DNA of 64,000 nucleotides from assembly GCF_005404945.1 (NCBI RefSeq), contig NZ_BJDG01000012.1, positions 30,548-94,547 on the forward strand, given 5' to 3'. The notes beneath the pieces are model-generated. The model worked only from the letters and a program-made list of their open reading frames with translations, ran no database searches and had not been told where the DNA came from. The position numbers and the translations under genes were made by a program. Every line of letters begins with the position of its first letter. Position 1 is the first letter of the stretch. Shown in pieces: positions 17,747 to 25,899 of this stretch. Source of the DNA: Lactiplantibacillus pingfangensis. Lineage in GTDB: Bacteria; Bacillota; Bacilli; Lactobacillales; Lactobacillaceae.

Positions 17747-17826
17747 CCAGGCTAATGGTTATAAAGATAAAAAAGTTTAAAAATATTTGATCTTTAAAAA
17801 TAATGGCGTCAGTTTATTAGAATCTA

Positions 17827-17900
17827 AAAATTGAAAGATGAAATTCGCGAATAATTTCCATCGTGTCAATAACCAGCTCATGCAGATTAATTAGGAACCG
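17827..17900 (+). repeat. Solo leader segment of the structured repeat
   Basis: TTGAAAGATGAAATTCGCGA and the following ~50 bases (CATCGTGTCAATAA, TCATGCAGATTA) resemble the leader of copy 1 (10005-10061: GAAAGATGAAATTCGCAAG, CGTCGTGTCAATGA, TCATGAAGATTAG). No core follows, so it is a truncated copy. The rest of the 17423-18048 gap shows no gene. Confidence 0.6.
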
Positions 17901-18048
17901 GTACTGATATGGTTCTGTTCACACTTATTTTTAAACTTGCAACCTGTAGTTAGGATTGTTTAGCTGGTCAAACCATGCCATAATTATTAGTAATCAGCGT
18001 AAATGAAATGCGGTCTAGTGTCAGCAATCAATTGAGGATGGTGAAAAG

Positions 18049-18612
18049 ATGACAGATGAGGCTTACATCAAAAACATCTTACGAACAACGCCGGATTTAT
18101 GGCAAATCTTACAGTTAATTCGCCGCTTGGGACTGCCTCAGGGCTGTTTAGCTGCAGGCAGTATTCGGAATTCAGTTTGGCAGGCATTGAGCGATCAGCC
18201 CATCGAACTGTTGAATGATGTCGATGTGGTATTCTTTGACCCACAACGACCGGCAAATGATGACTTAGCCATTGATGGGCAGCTCCAACAGTGGGCGCCG
18301 CAATATCAGTGGCAAGTTAAAAATGAAGTCTATATGGCGCATTATAATTTTAATGATGGACCGGCGTTTGACTCGGTAGCGGATGCGATCGGCCATTTTG
18401 TCGAAGTCCCGACTTGTATCGGTGCGCGATTGACCAGTGATGATCAACTGGAACTTATTACGCCGCATGGAGTCCAAGACTTGATGACACTAAAATGTCG
18501 ACCGATTCCCATGTATCAACAAGATGCCCGCCATTTAGCCATTTATCGGCAACGCATGCAAGCAAAGCAGTGGCAACAGCGCTGGCCGAAGTTGCAGGTC
18601 AGTGATCATTAA
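18049..18612 (+). CDS. DUF925-type nucleotidyltransferase family protein
   Basis: A 187-aa protein with AAGSIRNSVWQ (~40) and the NTase-like acidic pair NDVDVVFFDP (~62), then a conserved VPTCIGARLT region and CRPIPMY. These are hallmarks of the family named nucleotidyltransferase/DUF925. The biochemical target is unknown. GATGGTGAAAAG precedes the ATG. It heads a run of three small nucleotide-related genes on the same strand. Confidence 0.75.
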   Translation: MTDEAYIKNILRTTPDLWQILQLIRRLGLPQGCLAAGSIRNSVWQALSDQPIELLNDVDVVFFDPQRPANDDLAIDGQLQQWAPQYQWQVKNEVYMAHYNFNDGPAFDSVADAIGHFVEVPTCIGARLTSDDQLELITPHGVQDLMTLKCRPIPMYQQDARHLAIYRQRMQAKQWQQRWPKLQVSDH

Positions 18613-18694
18613 TGAAACCAGCAGTCTTGCAATCGCAATGGGTTAAGACTCACACAGTTGGCACTAACTAAGGACATCTGAAAGCAGGCCTATT

Positions 18695-19027
18695 TTGACA
18701 ACACTTAAAGCGCACCAAGCATGGTTAGTTAAATTTTATCAGCAACGGCAGTGGTATCAATATTCCCCGTTTATTCGCTTGAATTTTCTGACTGAGGAAG
18801 TCGGTGAATTGTCACGAGCCATCCGCGCTCTTGAAATTGGCCGTGATCATCCCGGTGAGTCAACGCCTAGTCAGGCTGACTTAAATGCGAATTTAGAAGA
18901 AGAGCTAGCTGATGTTTTAGATCAAGTCTTAATTATGAGTAGTAAGTTCAAACTTGATCCAGAACAATTGTTACAGGCGAGTGAGCAAAAGTTAAAACAG
19001 CGCTTTAAAGACCAAGCTGGTGATTAA
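18695..19027 (+). CDS. MazG-like nucleotide pyrophosphohydrolase (TTG start)
   Basis: A 110-aa all-alpha NTP pyrophosphatase-like protein. EEVGELSRAIRALE (~31) and EEELADVLDQVLIM (~70) form the ExxE..ExxD metal site. It may hydrolyse non-canonical NTPs. The start is a TTG at 18695, weakly supported by AGCAGG. Its end overlaps the next gene by 8 bases, so translation is probably coupled. Confidence 0.8.
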   Translation: MTTLKAHQAWLVKFYQQRQWYQYSPFIRLNFLTEEVGELSRAIRALEIGRDHPGESTPSQADLNANLEEELADVLDQVLIMSSKFKLDPEQLLQASEQKLKQRFKDQAGD

Positions 19028-19811
19028 ACTGTTAGAACGAACACTTGAGTTGTTACGACGCTTAAAAAGCACTTATTCAAAAACATTGGGCCAAAATCTG
19101 GTGGGAATTTACTTACATGGGTCGTATGTCCTGGGGTCATATCAAGAACAAGTCAGTGATCTGGATTACATTGTCATCGTCAAGCGACCGTTAAAGTTGG
19201 CCGAAAAACAAGCTTTGATGACGCAAACTTTGACCAAGCTATGGCCGCTTGCACCGGCAAAGGGACTTGAATTTCATGTGTTACTATTGGCGGATACTCT
19301 GCATTTTCAGCAACCCTTACCGTTCGACTTCCACTTTTCAAAGATGCACTATGCGGAATATTTAGCGCGACCGCAAGCTTATTTAGCACAGATGCATGGG
19401 ACTGACCCTGATTTGGCAGCGCACTTAACGATTTTAACGACTACCGGTCAGGTGTTACTAGGCCCCGCGATTGCAAACGTTTTTGCACCGGTTCCCAGCG
19501 AAGATTATTGGGCTAGCCTAGTTTTTGATATTGCGGATGCACGACAGACGATCCATGAGACCCCCACGTATACGGTTTTAAACCTATGCCGAGTTTTGGC
19601 CTATCGCACTGATGGCCTGATTCTGTCAAAAGCTGGCGGCGGTCAATGGGGATTAACGCATCTGCAACGACAGTATTGGCCGGTCATGCAACACGCGTTA
19701 ACCGCTTACCAGTCACCAGCGGCCAAGCCGCCGAAATACGATCAAGCACAATTGACGGCCTTTGCCAGCTGGATGTTAGCCAAAATCGGCATCGCGGAAT
19801 CGTTGACTTGA
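19020..19811 (+). CDS. Aminoglycoside adenylyltransferase-like nucleotidyltransferase (DUF4111)
   Basis: A 263-aa protein with the polymerase-beta NTase signature GIYLHGSYVLGS followed by SDLDYIVIV (residues ~28-55) and a C-terminal helical DUF4111 domain (VLNLCRVLAYRTDG, TKAxGGQW-like SKAGGGQWGL). It has the overall plan of AadA/ANT(9) enzymes. Whether it modifies an aminoglycoside is not shown. It starts with GTG at 19020, inside the end of the MazG-like gene. Confidence 0.78.
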   Translation: MIKLLERTLELLRRLKSTYSKTLGQNLVGIYLHGSYVLGSYQEQVSDLDYIVIVKRPLKLAEKQALMTQTLTKLWPLAPAKGLEFHVLLLADTLHFQQPLPFDFHFSKMHYAEYLARPQAYLAQMHGTDPDLAAHLTILTTTGQVLLGPAIANVFAPVPSEDYWASLVFDIADARQTIHETPTYTVLNLCRVLAYRTDGLILSKAGGGQWGLTHLQRQYWPVMQHALTAYQSPAAKPPKYDQAQLTAFASWMLAKIGIAESLT

Positions 19812-19909
19812 TGACGATAAAAATGGTTATTAGAGCTGACAAAGATCATGATGATGATGTAAAATAAGTCGTTGTATTAATCAATAAGCAAATTAAAAGG
19901 GATGAGTTA

Positions 19910-20398
19910 ATGACACTATCAGATGTGTTACTAGTGATTGATATGCAAACTGGGCTCAGCGATACGGTTGATTACGCGAGCGTTTTAACGAAAGTTAGTG
20001 CACGAATTGAGCAGTACCACTCAGCCAAACGCCCGGTGGTTTTTATGCAACATACGGATGATGAGTTAGTCTACGGCAGTGCAGCCTGGCAATTGGCGCC
20101 ACAACTGCCACGACAAGCGGTTGATCGGGTCATCTTAAAAACGCACTCGGATTCATTTTTTGAGACTGGGCTGGCCGACTATTTGCGGCGTTTGCAAGTC
20201 AAGCAAGTTGAAGTTTGTGGCTTACAAACGGAATATTGTGTGGATACAGCGATTCGAGTTGGTCATTTTTGCGGGTTTCAAATGATGATGATTCGGGGAA
20301 ATAGCACCACTTATGATGCCAACGGGTTAACTGCAGCTCAAATTCGGCAACATCACGAAAGTATTTGGGACGGTAGTTTTGCCACACTGATAGATTAG
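19910..20398 (+). CDS. Isochorismatase-family cysteine hydrolase
   Basis: A 162-aa cytoplasmic amidohydrolase-like enzyme. The predicted triad is Asp in VIDMQTGL (residue ~10), Lys in VILKTHSDSFF (~75) and Cys in GLQTEYCVDTAIR (~109). It is a nicotinamidase/isochorismatase fold member; the substrate is open. AAAAGGGATGAG precedes the ATG. Confidence 0.87.
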   Translation: MTLSDVLLVIDMQTGLSDTVDYASVLTKVSARIEQYHSAKRPVVFMQHTDDELVYGSAAWQLAPQLPRQAVDRVILKTHSDSFFETGLADYLRRLQVKQVEVCGLQTEYCVDTAIRVGHFCGFQMMMIRGNSTTYDANGLTAAQIRQHHESIWDGSFATLID

Positions 20399-20404
20399 TA
20401 TCGA

Positions 20405-20436
20405 AACCAGGATGGCTAGTAGCGATCCTGGTTTTT
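20405..20436 (+). terminator. Terminator after the cysteine hydrolase
   Basis: AACCAGGAT/ATCCTGGTT stem followed by TTTTTT. It touches the stop of the convergent TetR gene. Confidence 0.82.
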
Positions 20437-20960
20437 TAAGCGAATTTAGCGACTTGTTGCGCTAAATAGGTCGGTGATTCAGGAAAATCATGTTGTAACC
20501 AAGTTGCGGCTAAATTAACGACCGCGCCTGAGAAAAATTCTAAATAATAGGGTTCATTAATGATTTGACTATGGGTCGCAATACGGTCTTGACGAAGCAG
20601 TGCCACAAAGACCGTTTGAAAAGTTTGCGTGAAAATTAAACTTTTACCATTTTGTAAGAGCAGACGATTGTTGACAGCATCTTGCTGAATGATTTCAAAA
20701 TAGTTCGCCATCAACTTGGTCAACGTTACTTTAGGGGTGTTCGGTAAGCCCCGTAAATAGTGGCTCATATATTGTATTTGATAAGTAAAAATAATTTTAT
20801 CAAAATTACCAAAATTCCGATAAAAATAAGTTCGTGACACTTGCGCGGCTTGGCAGAGCTCAGTGATGGAAATTAAGCTCATAGGTTTGCGAGACATTAG
20901 TTGGAGCAAGGCACGGTAGGTGGCAGCGAGATGTTGCTGCTTTTGTTCTTGTGGACTCAT
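20436..20960 (-). CDS. TetR-family regulator (divergent to drug exporter)
   Basis: A 174-aa repressor. The N-terminal helix-turn-helix is ISITELCQAAQVSRTYFYRNFGNFDKI (about residues 25-55, the last helix being VSRTYFYRNF). The C-terminal ligand domain (~70-174) is typical of the TetR_C_ group. The ATG at 20960 is preferred over a TTG three codons upstream that lies against the GGAGG site. It is 91 bases from, and divergent to, an EmrB-type exporter, the usual local repressor arrangement. Confidence 0.86.
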   Translation of the reverse strand: MSPQEQKQQHLAATYRALLQLMSRKPMSLISITELCQAAQVSRTYFYRNFGNFDKIIFTYQIQYMSHYLRGLPNTPKVTLTKLMANYFEIIQQDAVNNRLLLQNGKSLIFTQTFQTVFVALLRQDRIATHSQIINEPYYLEFFSGAVVNLAATWLQHDFPESPTYLAQQVAKFA

Positions 20961-20994
20961 AGTTAACAAAAACCTCCTTTTTGTAACCTAACTG

Positions 20995-21029
20995 TTTACC
21001 CCTTTAGTATCGCACAACTATACTGCGAT
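20995..21029 (+). promoter_or_regulatory. Exporter promoter with overlapping dyad operator
   Basis: TTTACC (20995-21000) and TATACT (21019-21024), 18 bases apart. The inverted repeat ATCGCA-N9-TGCGAT (21009-21029) covers the -10, a likely site for the TetR protein. Confidence 0.6.
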
Positions 21030-21051
21030 TATCACTTAGGGGGAATTTAGT

Positions 21052-22761
21052 ATGACGAAAACAACCAAAATTATCTTAACGATGGCGCTCGGAATCTTTC
21101 TATGTCTATTAGATACGACTGTCATGAACATTGCGTTACCGGCGATTCAGACCGGATTATCGACGAATTTAACGCAATTATCGTGGGCTTTAAATAGTTA
21201 TACGATTCTATTTGCCAGTTTGACCATTCCATTAGGACGGGTTGCGGATTTAATTGGCCGTACCAAAATTTATGTGCTGGGGCTAGGCCTTTTCCTAGTG
21301 GGCTCTTTAAGTTCTGGACTCGCTGGGACTGTTGATTGGCTGATCTTCGGACGATCAATCCAGAGTATCGGTGCGGCAATTGTGTTTCCCGCTAGCATGA
21401 CGATTGCGATTCAAGCTGTTCCGTTAGCTAAAAGAACGACGGCCATCGCAATGTTGGGTGTTACACAAGGTTTAGCGTCCGCCATGGGACCAACGATTGG
21501 TGGGGCGGTCACGCAATGGTTTGGTTGGCGCGGAATTTTTCTGATTAACGTGCCCCTGGTCGTCATTGCACTGATTAGTTGTGTCTGTTTGTTAGATTGG
21601 CACGACCGTCGACCAGATCAGCTTCGCTTAGACTGGCTAGGGAGCGGGCTATCAATGGTGACTTTGGGTAGCTTGACGCTGGCATTAGTCAAAGGGAGTG
21701 ATTGGGGCTGGACAAGTGAACTCATCCTAGGGTTACTGGGACTTAGCCTGTTGGCATTAATTGGATTTATCGTGACGGAAGCTCGCGTCTCACAACCAAT
21801 GATGCCGTTAGCGTTATTTAAAGCGCGTCAGTTTAATGGTGCCGCCCTGATGACAGTACTATCCGGAATTTTCTTAGTGGCGTTGCTCGTTTTAATGCCC
21901 AGCTTTTTTACGAAGGTTCAAAATGCCTCAGAGTTAATGGCAGCCCTGATGATTACGCCCGCTTCCGTGATGATATTTATTTTTTCACCGCTCAGTGGGG
22001 TCTTGCTTGGAAAAGTGGGGCCTCGTTTGGTCATTGCCATTGGGACAATCGCGATGATTGGGGGCTATTGGCAGCTGACTATGATGAACCCCAATGTTTA
22101 CTGGCAGGTCATGTTGGCGGCAATGTTAATTGGGGGTGGTTATGGCATCATTATCGGTCCCATTACCGTGTTAGCCGCCGCTGATTTTACTGGCGCGTTG
22201 TTGACGGCCTCACAAAGTGTAATTGGTGTGTTCCGTCAAATTGGGACCTCATTAGCTGTTGCCATCTTCGTTTCGGCGCTGTCGACGAATTTAGTGACCG
22301 CCAAGCAGCATATTTGGCGAGCAGCACAAGCGAATGTGTCCGAATTGGCGATTTCTACACAAGCCAAGCGCGATACCTTGACACAAGTGAAGACGCAATT
22401 AGCGACTGAAAAGACACCGACGCAGACGACCAAGACCTTCATCACCCCGGCCAAAACTAAACGGCTCATTGCTGAAAATGAGGCCAGTGTGTTGCAACAA
22501 CCACAACTGGTGCAAGCGCCAGCAGCGATTAAAGCGCAGGCACGATCGCAAGTCCGTCAAAAGGTGACCAACTCAGTCGCTTTGACGAATCAGCGCATTT
22601 ATTCGGCGGTCTTGAAAATCAAACATCAAACTAAACGTGAGTTGACCAAGGCATTTATTCAGCCTTATCAGCGGGCGCTGCCTTTCACATTCGTCATGTT
22701 ACTCACGATTGGTCTGTTTGATCGGCGGCGTGATTATTTGGCCAACTCAGTGTCAAAATAA
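21052..22761 (+). CDS. DHA2-type MFS drug exporter with large C-terminal insertion
   Basis: A 569-aa proton-driven exporter of the 14-helix EmrB/QacA type. LDTTVMNIALPAI (TM1 motif D1), GRVADLIGRTKIY (motif A) and GVTQGLASAMGPTIGG (motif C) are all present. The first 13 helices span residues ~8-405. Then ~130 charged, Ala/Gln/Lys/Thr-rich residues (~407-540) come before a last short hydrophobic segment (FTFVMLLTIGLF). Usual family length is 470-510. A GGGGGAA site precedes the ATG. Regulation is probably by the divergent TetR. Confidence 0.9.
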   Translation: MTKTTKIILTMALGIFLCLLDTTVMNIALPAIQTGLSTNLTQLSWALNSYTILFASLTIPLGRVADLIGRTKIYVLGLGLFLVGSLSSGLAGTVDWLIFGRSIQSIGAAIVFPASMTIAIQAVPLAKRTTAIAMLGVTQGLASAMGPTIGGAVTQWFGWRGIFLINVPLVVIALISCVCLLDWHDRRPDQLRLDWLGSGLSMVTLGSLTLALVKGSDWGWTSELILGLLGLSLLALIGFIVTEARVSQPMMPLALFKARQFNGAALMTVLSGIFLVALLVLMPSFFTKVQNASELMAALMITPASVMIFIFSPLSGVLLGKVGPRLVIAIGTIAMIGGYWQLTMMNPNVYWQVMLAAMLIGGGYGIIIGPITVLAAADFTGALLTASQSVIGVFRQIGTSLAVAIFVSALSTNLVTAKQHIWRAAQANVSELAISTQAKRDTLTQVKTQLATEKTPTQTTKTFITPAKTKRLIAENEASVLQQPQLVQAPAAIKAQARSQVRQKVTNSVALTNQRIYSAVLKIKHQTKRELTKAFIQPYQRALPFTFVMLLTIGLFDRRRDYLANSVSK

Positions 22762-22889
22762 AGTTAACCTGGCCGGGGAGACTGACTAAGAAAATCTCGA
22801 CAGGCAAAAGAATGGAAACCAGCAAAAAACATCACTGGTAAAGTGGCATAGCGTAACGTTTGTCATGACCAATAACCGTGATATAGCCT

Positions 22890-22918
22890 TTGACAGCTGA
22901 CACTAGAGTCGTTATGCT
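22890..22918 (+). promoter_or_regulatory. Strong sigma-A promoter
   Basis: Consensus TTGACA (22890-22895), a 17-base spacer and TATGCT (22913-22918), upstream of a micro-ORF and the DHA1 exporter. Confidence 0.75.
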
Positions 22919-22946
22919 AAAAAGACTAAGAAATGAGGTGACGACC

Positions 22947-23012
22947 ATGTCATATCGCCAAATTTTGGTTTGTGTTGCTGTAGATGGTCGAGGACGTTTT
23001 TCCGTAGATTAA
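22947..23012 (+). CDS. 21-residue micro-ORF, leader or UspA remnant
   Basis: MSYRQILVCVAVDGRGRFSVD preceded by GAGGTGACGACC, with good spacing and 29 bases after a consensus promoter. The residues resemble the first beta strand of universal stress proteins (RxILVAVDGS), then the frame stops. It may be a short leader peptide coupled to the exporter 18 bases downstream, or debris of a deleted usp gene. Confidence 0.4.
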   Translation: MSYRQILVCVAVDGRGRFSVD

Positions 23013-23030
23013 ATTTTAGGAGAAATGATC

Positions 23031-24215
23031 ATGAAAAACGTCCAAAAAAACGGACCATCTTTAATGCTAATTATTACGTTGGTGGGCTTTCCCCAAATCA
23101 GCGAATCAATTTTTACACCAGTTTTACCTGCGCTCAGCCGGGCGCTACGTGTCAGTGCTAGTCAAGTTCAGTTGACGATGAGTAGTTATTTTGTTGCTTT
23201 TGCCATTGGCGTCCTATTTTGGGGGCAGTTAGCCGATTTGGTCGGTCGCCGGCCAGCCATGTTGGCAGGCATCGCCGTTTACTTGTTAGGTAACATCGGA
23301 TTATTTGCAAGTGCCAATTTCGGTTGGCTAATTGGTTGGCTCTGCGTGCAAGCGTTTGGTGCCAGTGCTGGCTCCGTCGTGACACAAACAATCATGCGTG
23401 AGAGTTTTAGTGGCATGGCTGGGGCAAAGATTTTTGCCCAGACGAGCGCCGCGATGGCACTAGCACCTGCTTTAGGACCACTAATTGGTGGTCTAGTACA
23501 AGCTTGGTTTGGCTATCGACAAGTTTTCAGCACGCTGATTGGCATGGCAGGGTTAATCTTGCTCTATAGTGGTTGGCGTTTACCAGAAACGCGACCAATT
23601 GGAATGACGGCCGGAACGACAGCGTCAACGCCAGTCACTTTAAAGCGGCTGGCGCGAGATCCCGTCGTCTGGGAGTACGGTTTTTTAATTGGTGGCATTA
23701 ATGGCATCTTGTTTAGTTATTACGCTGAAGCGCCGTTTATTTTTGAAACGCACTTTGGTTTTTCAACCGTTCAATATGGCCTACTTGGCTTAATCTTGGC
23801 GATGGCTAGTTTGGTTGCCGCACTACTCGTGACACAGTTGTTGACGACTCATCGGCCGGAGCAACTTATTTTAGCTGGGTTTAGTTTGAGCACGGTTGCA
23901 GCGGTAGGCTTATTGCTGGCGGCCCAATTTGATCAAGTGGTTTGGCTATTGGTAAGTATTTTTATGACTTTTTTAGGCTTGAATATTGCCTTGCCCAATT
24001 GCTTGAATCGCGCATTAATTGGCTACGAAGCCATCATGGGTCGCGCTAGTGGGTGGTTCAGCTTAGCCTACTATCTCGTCGTCAGTGGGCTGACTTATTT
24101 AATGAGTTGCTTGCATAATGGCACGATTTTGAGGTTGCCAGCTTATATTATTGTTCTTAGTAGTTTAATGCTGACCAGTTATTTCTTGGTCCAACGGCAT
24201 TATTTAAAAAATTAA
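23031..24215 (+). CDS. DHA1-type MFS transporter (Bcr/CflA-like)
   Basis: A 394-aa, 12-helix exporter. FTPVLPALSRALRVSASQVQLTMSSYFVAFAIG is the typical Bcr/CflA opening, LADLVGRRPAML is motif A, and ALAPALGPLIGGLVQAWFGYR is motif C. The second of two close ATGs (23031) is best spaced from AGGAGAA. It is likely a multidrug or small-metabolite exporter. It is convergent with a LysR gene across a shared terminator. Confidence 0.88.
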   Translation: MKNVQKNGPSLMLIITLVGFPQISESIFTPVLPALSRALRVSASQVQLTMSSYFVAFAIGVLFWGQLADLVGRRPAMLAGIAVYLLGNIGLFASANFGWLIGWLCVQAFGASAGSVVTQTIMRESFSGMAGAKIFAQTSAAMALAPALGPLIGGLVQAWFGYRQVFSTLIGMAGLILLYSGWRLPETRPIGMTAGTTASTPVTLKRLARDPVVWEYGFLIGGINGILFSYYAEAPFIFETHFGFSTVQYGLLGLILAMASLVAALLVTQLLTTHRPEQLILAGFSLSTVAAVGLLLAAQFDQVVWLLVSIFMTFLGLNIALPNCLNRALIGYEAIMGRASGWFSLAYYLVVSGLTYLMSCLHNGTILRLPAYIIVLSSLMLTSYFLVQRHYLKN

Positions 24216-24218
24216 AAC

Positions 24219-24254
24219 AACTGCGCGCAAGTCAATTTGGCTAGCGCGCAGTTT
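24219..24254 (+). terminator. Bidirectional terminator
   Basis: AACTGCGCGC/GCGCGCAGTT stem flanked by A-rich left and T-rich right sides, between the convergent MFS and LysR genes. Confidence 0.8.
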
Positions 24255-25096
24255 TAGATTGCTGTGATGAGCTGGCGCCGACAAGCCTGAACACGGCTTA
24301 AACGCGTTGCATCCTGATTTTCGTAAAGGTAAAGGGTCCGGTTAGCCGGCTGATAATCGGTGACAGTCAGGATTTTTAGAACTTGAGCCGTTAATAGCGC
24401 CTGTACACTGGCAGCGGCACAGAAATAGATTCCTTGTTGTTGCCTGACAAGCTGCATGGCCGTGGTCTGGTCGTTAGTTTCCAAAGGATGTTCAAACTGA
24501 TCCGTTCCGAGCACTTGGGTCAGGACGGCCTGCGTGGTACTGCCAGGTTCGCGAATGATCAAAGGGAGTTGCCGTAATTGGGCTAAAGTGACTGCTGTGA
24601 TTGGATAACTTTTGGCTGCGACGAATACCCAATGATCCTGAGCTGCGATAAAGCGACGATAGTCTGAGCAAGTTAGTTTTTTAGGTAATAGTGCCAAATC
24701 TAGCTGATGCCGTTGTAGTCGGTCGATAATTTCAGTGGTATTCAAACGTAACACTTTAAGTTGGGCGTGCAACCTGAGTGCTGGTGTGAGAACTTGGTTA
24801 AGGGCTAATTGGGTCCCGGCTAATTGCAAGACCGTTGCCTGACTGGTGGTCAACAAGGTCTCAATGTAGGCCGCCTGTTCAAACAAGGGGTGGGCTGCTT
24901 GAAAGATGGTCTTTCCAAAAGGCGTCAATTGGATGCCACGACCTTGGGCTTCCAGCAACCGGACACCGTAAGTCGTTTCAAGTTGTTTTAATTGTTTACT
25001 AACTGCTGGTTGACTAATATGAAGCTTTTTAGCCGCCTGGCCGACGCTTAAGGTTTGTGCAACGACGTAAAATAAGTGAAGTTGATGTAAATTCAT
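24254..25096 (-). CDS. LysR-family transcriptional regulator
   Basis: A 280-aa regulator with a winged helix at residues 1-60 (MNLHQLHLFYVVAQTLSVGQ, then HISQPAVSKQLKQLE as recognition helix) and a periplasmic-binding-like effector domain (~90-280). It is close to the CysL/YwqM type in overall plan. It is divergent from the phosphatase gene at 25203 and convergent with the exporter. Which neighbour it controls is not clear. Confidence 0.88.
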   Translation of the reverse strand: MNLHQLHLFYVVAQTLSVGQAAKKLHISQPAVSKQLKQLETTYGVRLLEAQGRGIQLTPFGKTIFQAAHPLFEQAAYIETLLTTSQATVLQLAGTQLALNQVLTPALRLHAQLKVLRLNTTEIIDRLQRHQLDLALLPKKLTCSDYRRFIAAQDHWVFVAAKSYPITAVTLAQLRQLPLIIREPGSTTQAVLTQVLGTDQFEHPLETNDQTTAMQLVRQQQGIYFCAAASVQALLTAQVLKILTVTDYQPANRTLYLYENQDATRLSRVQACRRQLITAI

Positions 25097-25202
25097 CGGA
25101 AGCCTGCCTAACTGATAACCTCAAGTTATCAATAATGATTATTTTGTATTATACCGCAATAATCAGGTCTCGTATAATCGTTTTCAGAGAGGAATGATTA
25201 GC

Positions 25203-25808
25203 ATGACAATATTATACTTTGTTCGGCATGGTCAGACGATTTGGAACCAGGAACATCGGATGCAAGGATTCAAAAATTCAGCTTTAACCCCGCGAGGATT
25301 ACAGCAGGCGGATCAATTGGGGTATCACCTGACAAAATTACCAAAGATTGATCGGATTTTAGTTAGTCCGAGTCCGCGCGCGCAACAGACGGCCCAACAT
25401 TTAAATGCCCAGATCAAGCGACCCATCACGACGGTTCCGGAATTTCAGGAATTGAATATGGGATGTTGGGAAGGACAAACACACCGGGCCATTCAACAAG
25501 TATCACCGGTCGAATGGCAACGATTTTGGCATGATCCCACGGCGTTTGAGGCCTTGAATGGCGGTGAGACATTTGCGCAGTTACAACAGCGGGCACAGCG
25601 AGGGTTCGAACGAAGTTTACAAGTTTATCCCAAGGAAACTTTGTTAATCGTTGCGCACCGAGTTACGTTGCGCGTGTTGCTAGCGCAGTTATTACAACAG
25701 CCAATTGTTGCAATTCCGGATCCGCAACCAACCAGTTTGACGAAGTTAACCTTGACTGCTGGACGCTATCAGGTCGCCTTTATGAATCGTATCAGCCATG
25801 ATGAATGA
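25203..25808 (+). CDS. Histidine phosphatase family protein (phosphoglycerate mutase-like)
   Basis: A 201-aa enzyme of the branch-1 histidine phosphatase family. FVRHGQTIWN near the N-terminus has the catalytic His, with SPSPRAQQTA, ELNMGCWEGQ (~86) and VAHRVTLRVL (second His, ~153). True glycolytic mutases are longer, so it is more likely a phosphatase. AGAGAGGA precedes the second of two ATGs; TATAAT at 25173-25178 is a plausible -10. Confidence 0.86.
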   Translation: MTILYFVRHGQTIWNQEHRMQGFKNSALTPRGLQQADQLGYHLTKLPKIDRILVSPSPRAQQTAQHLNAQIKRPITTVPEFQELNMGCWEGQTHRAIQQVSPVEWQRFWHDPTAFEALNGGETFAQLQQRAQRGFERSLQVYPKETLLIVAHRVTLRVLLAQLLQQPIVAIPDPQPTSLTKLTLTAGRYQVAFMNRISHDE

Positions 25809-25854
25809 TTAATTAAAATTAGCTTGCCATTATGGTGATGAGTAATGAGTATAA

Positions 25855-25892
25855 AAAACTGGCAACAACCGATTTTGGTTGTTGCCAGTTTT
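25855..25892. terminator. Bidirectional terminator
   Basis: AAAACTGGCAACAACC/GGTTGTTGCCAGTTTT stem between convergent genes; T-runs on both strands. Confidence 0.82.
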
Positions 25893-25899
25893 GGGTTTG

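Noticed and set aside
17540..17755. 71-codon ORF on the plus strand
   Set aside because: Same repeat family (copy 2); its translation is not kept in the other copies.
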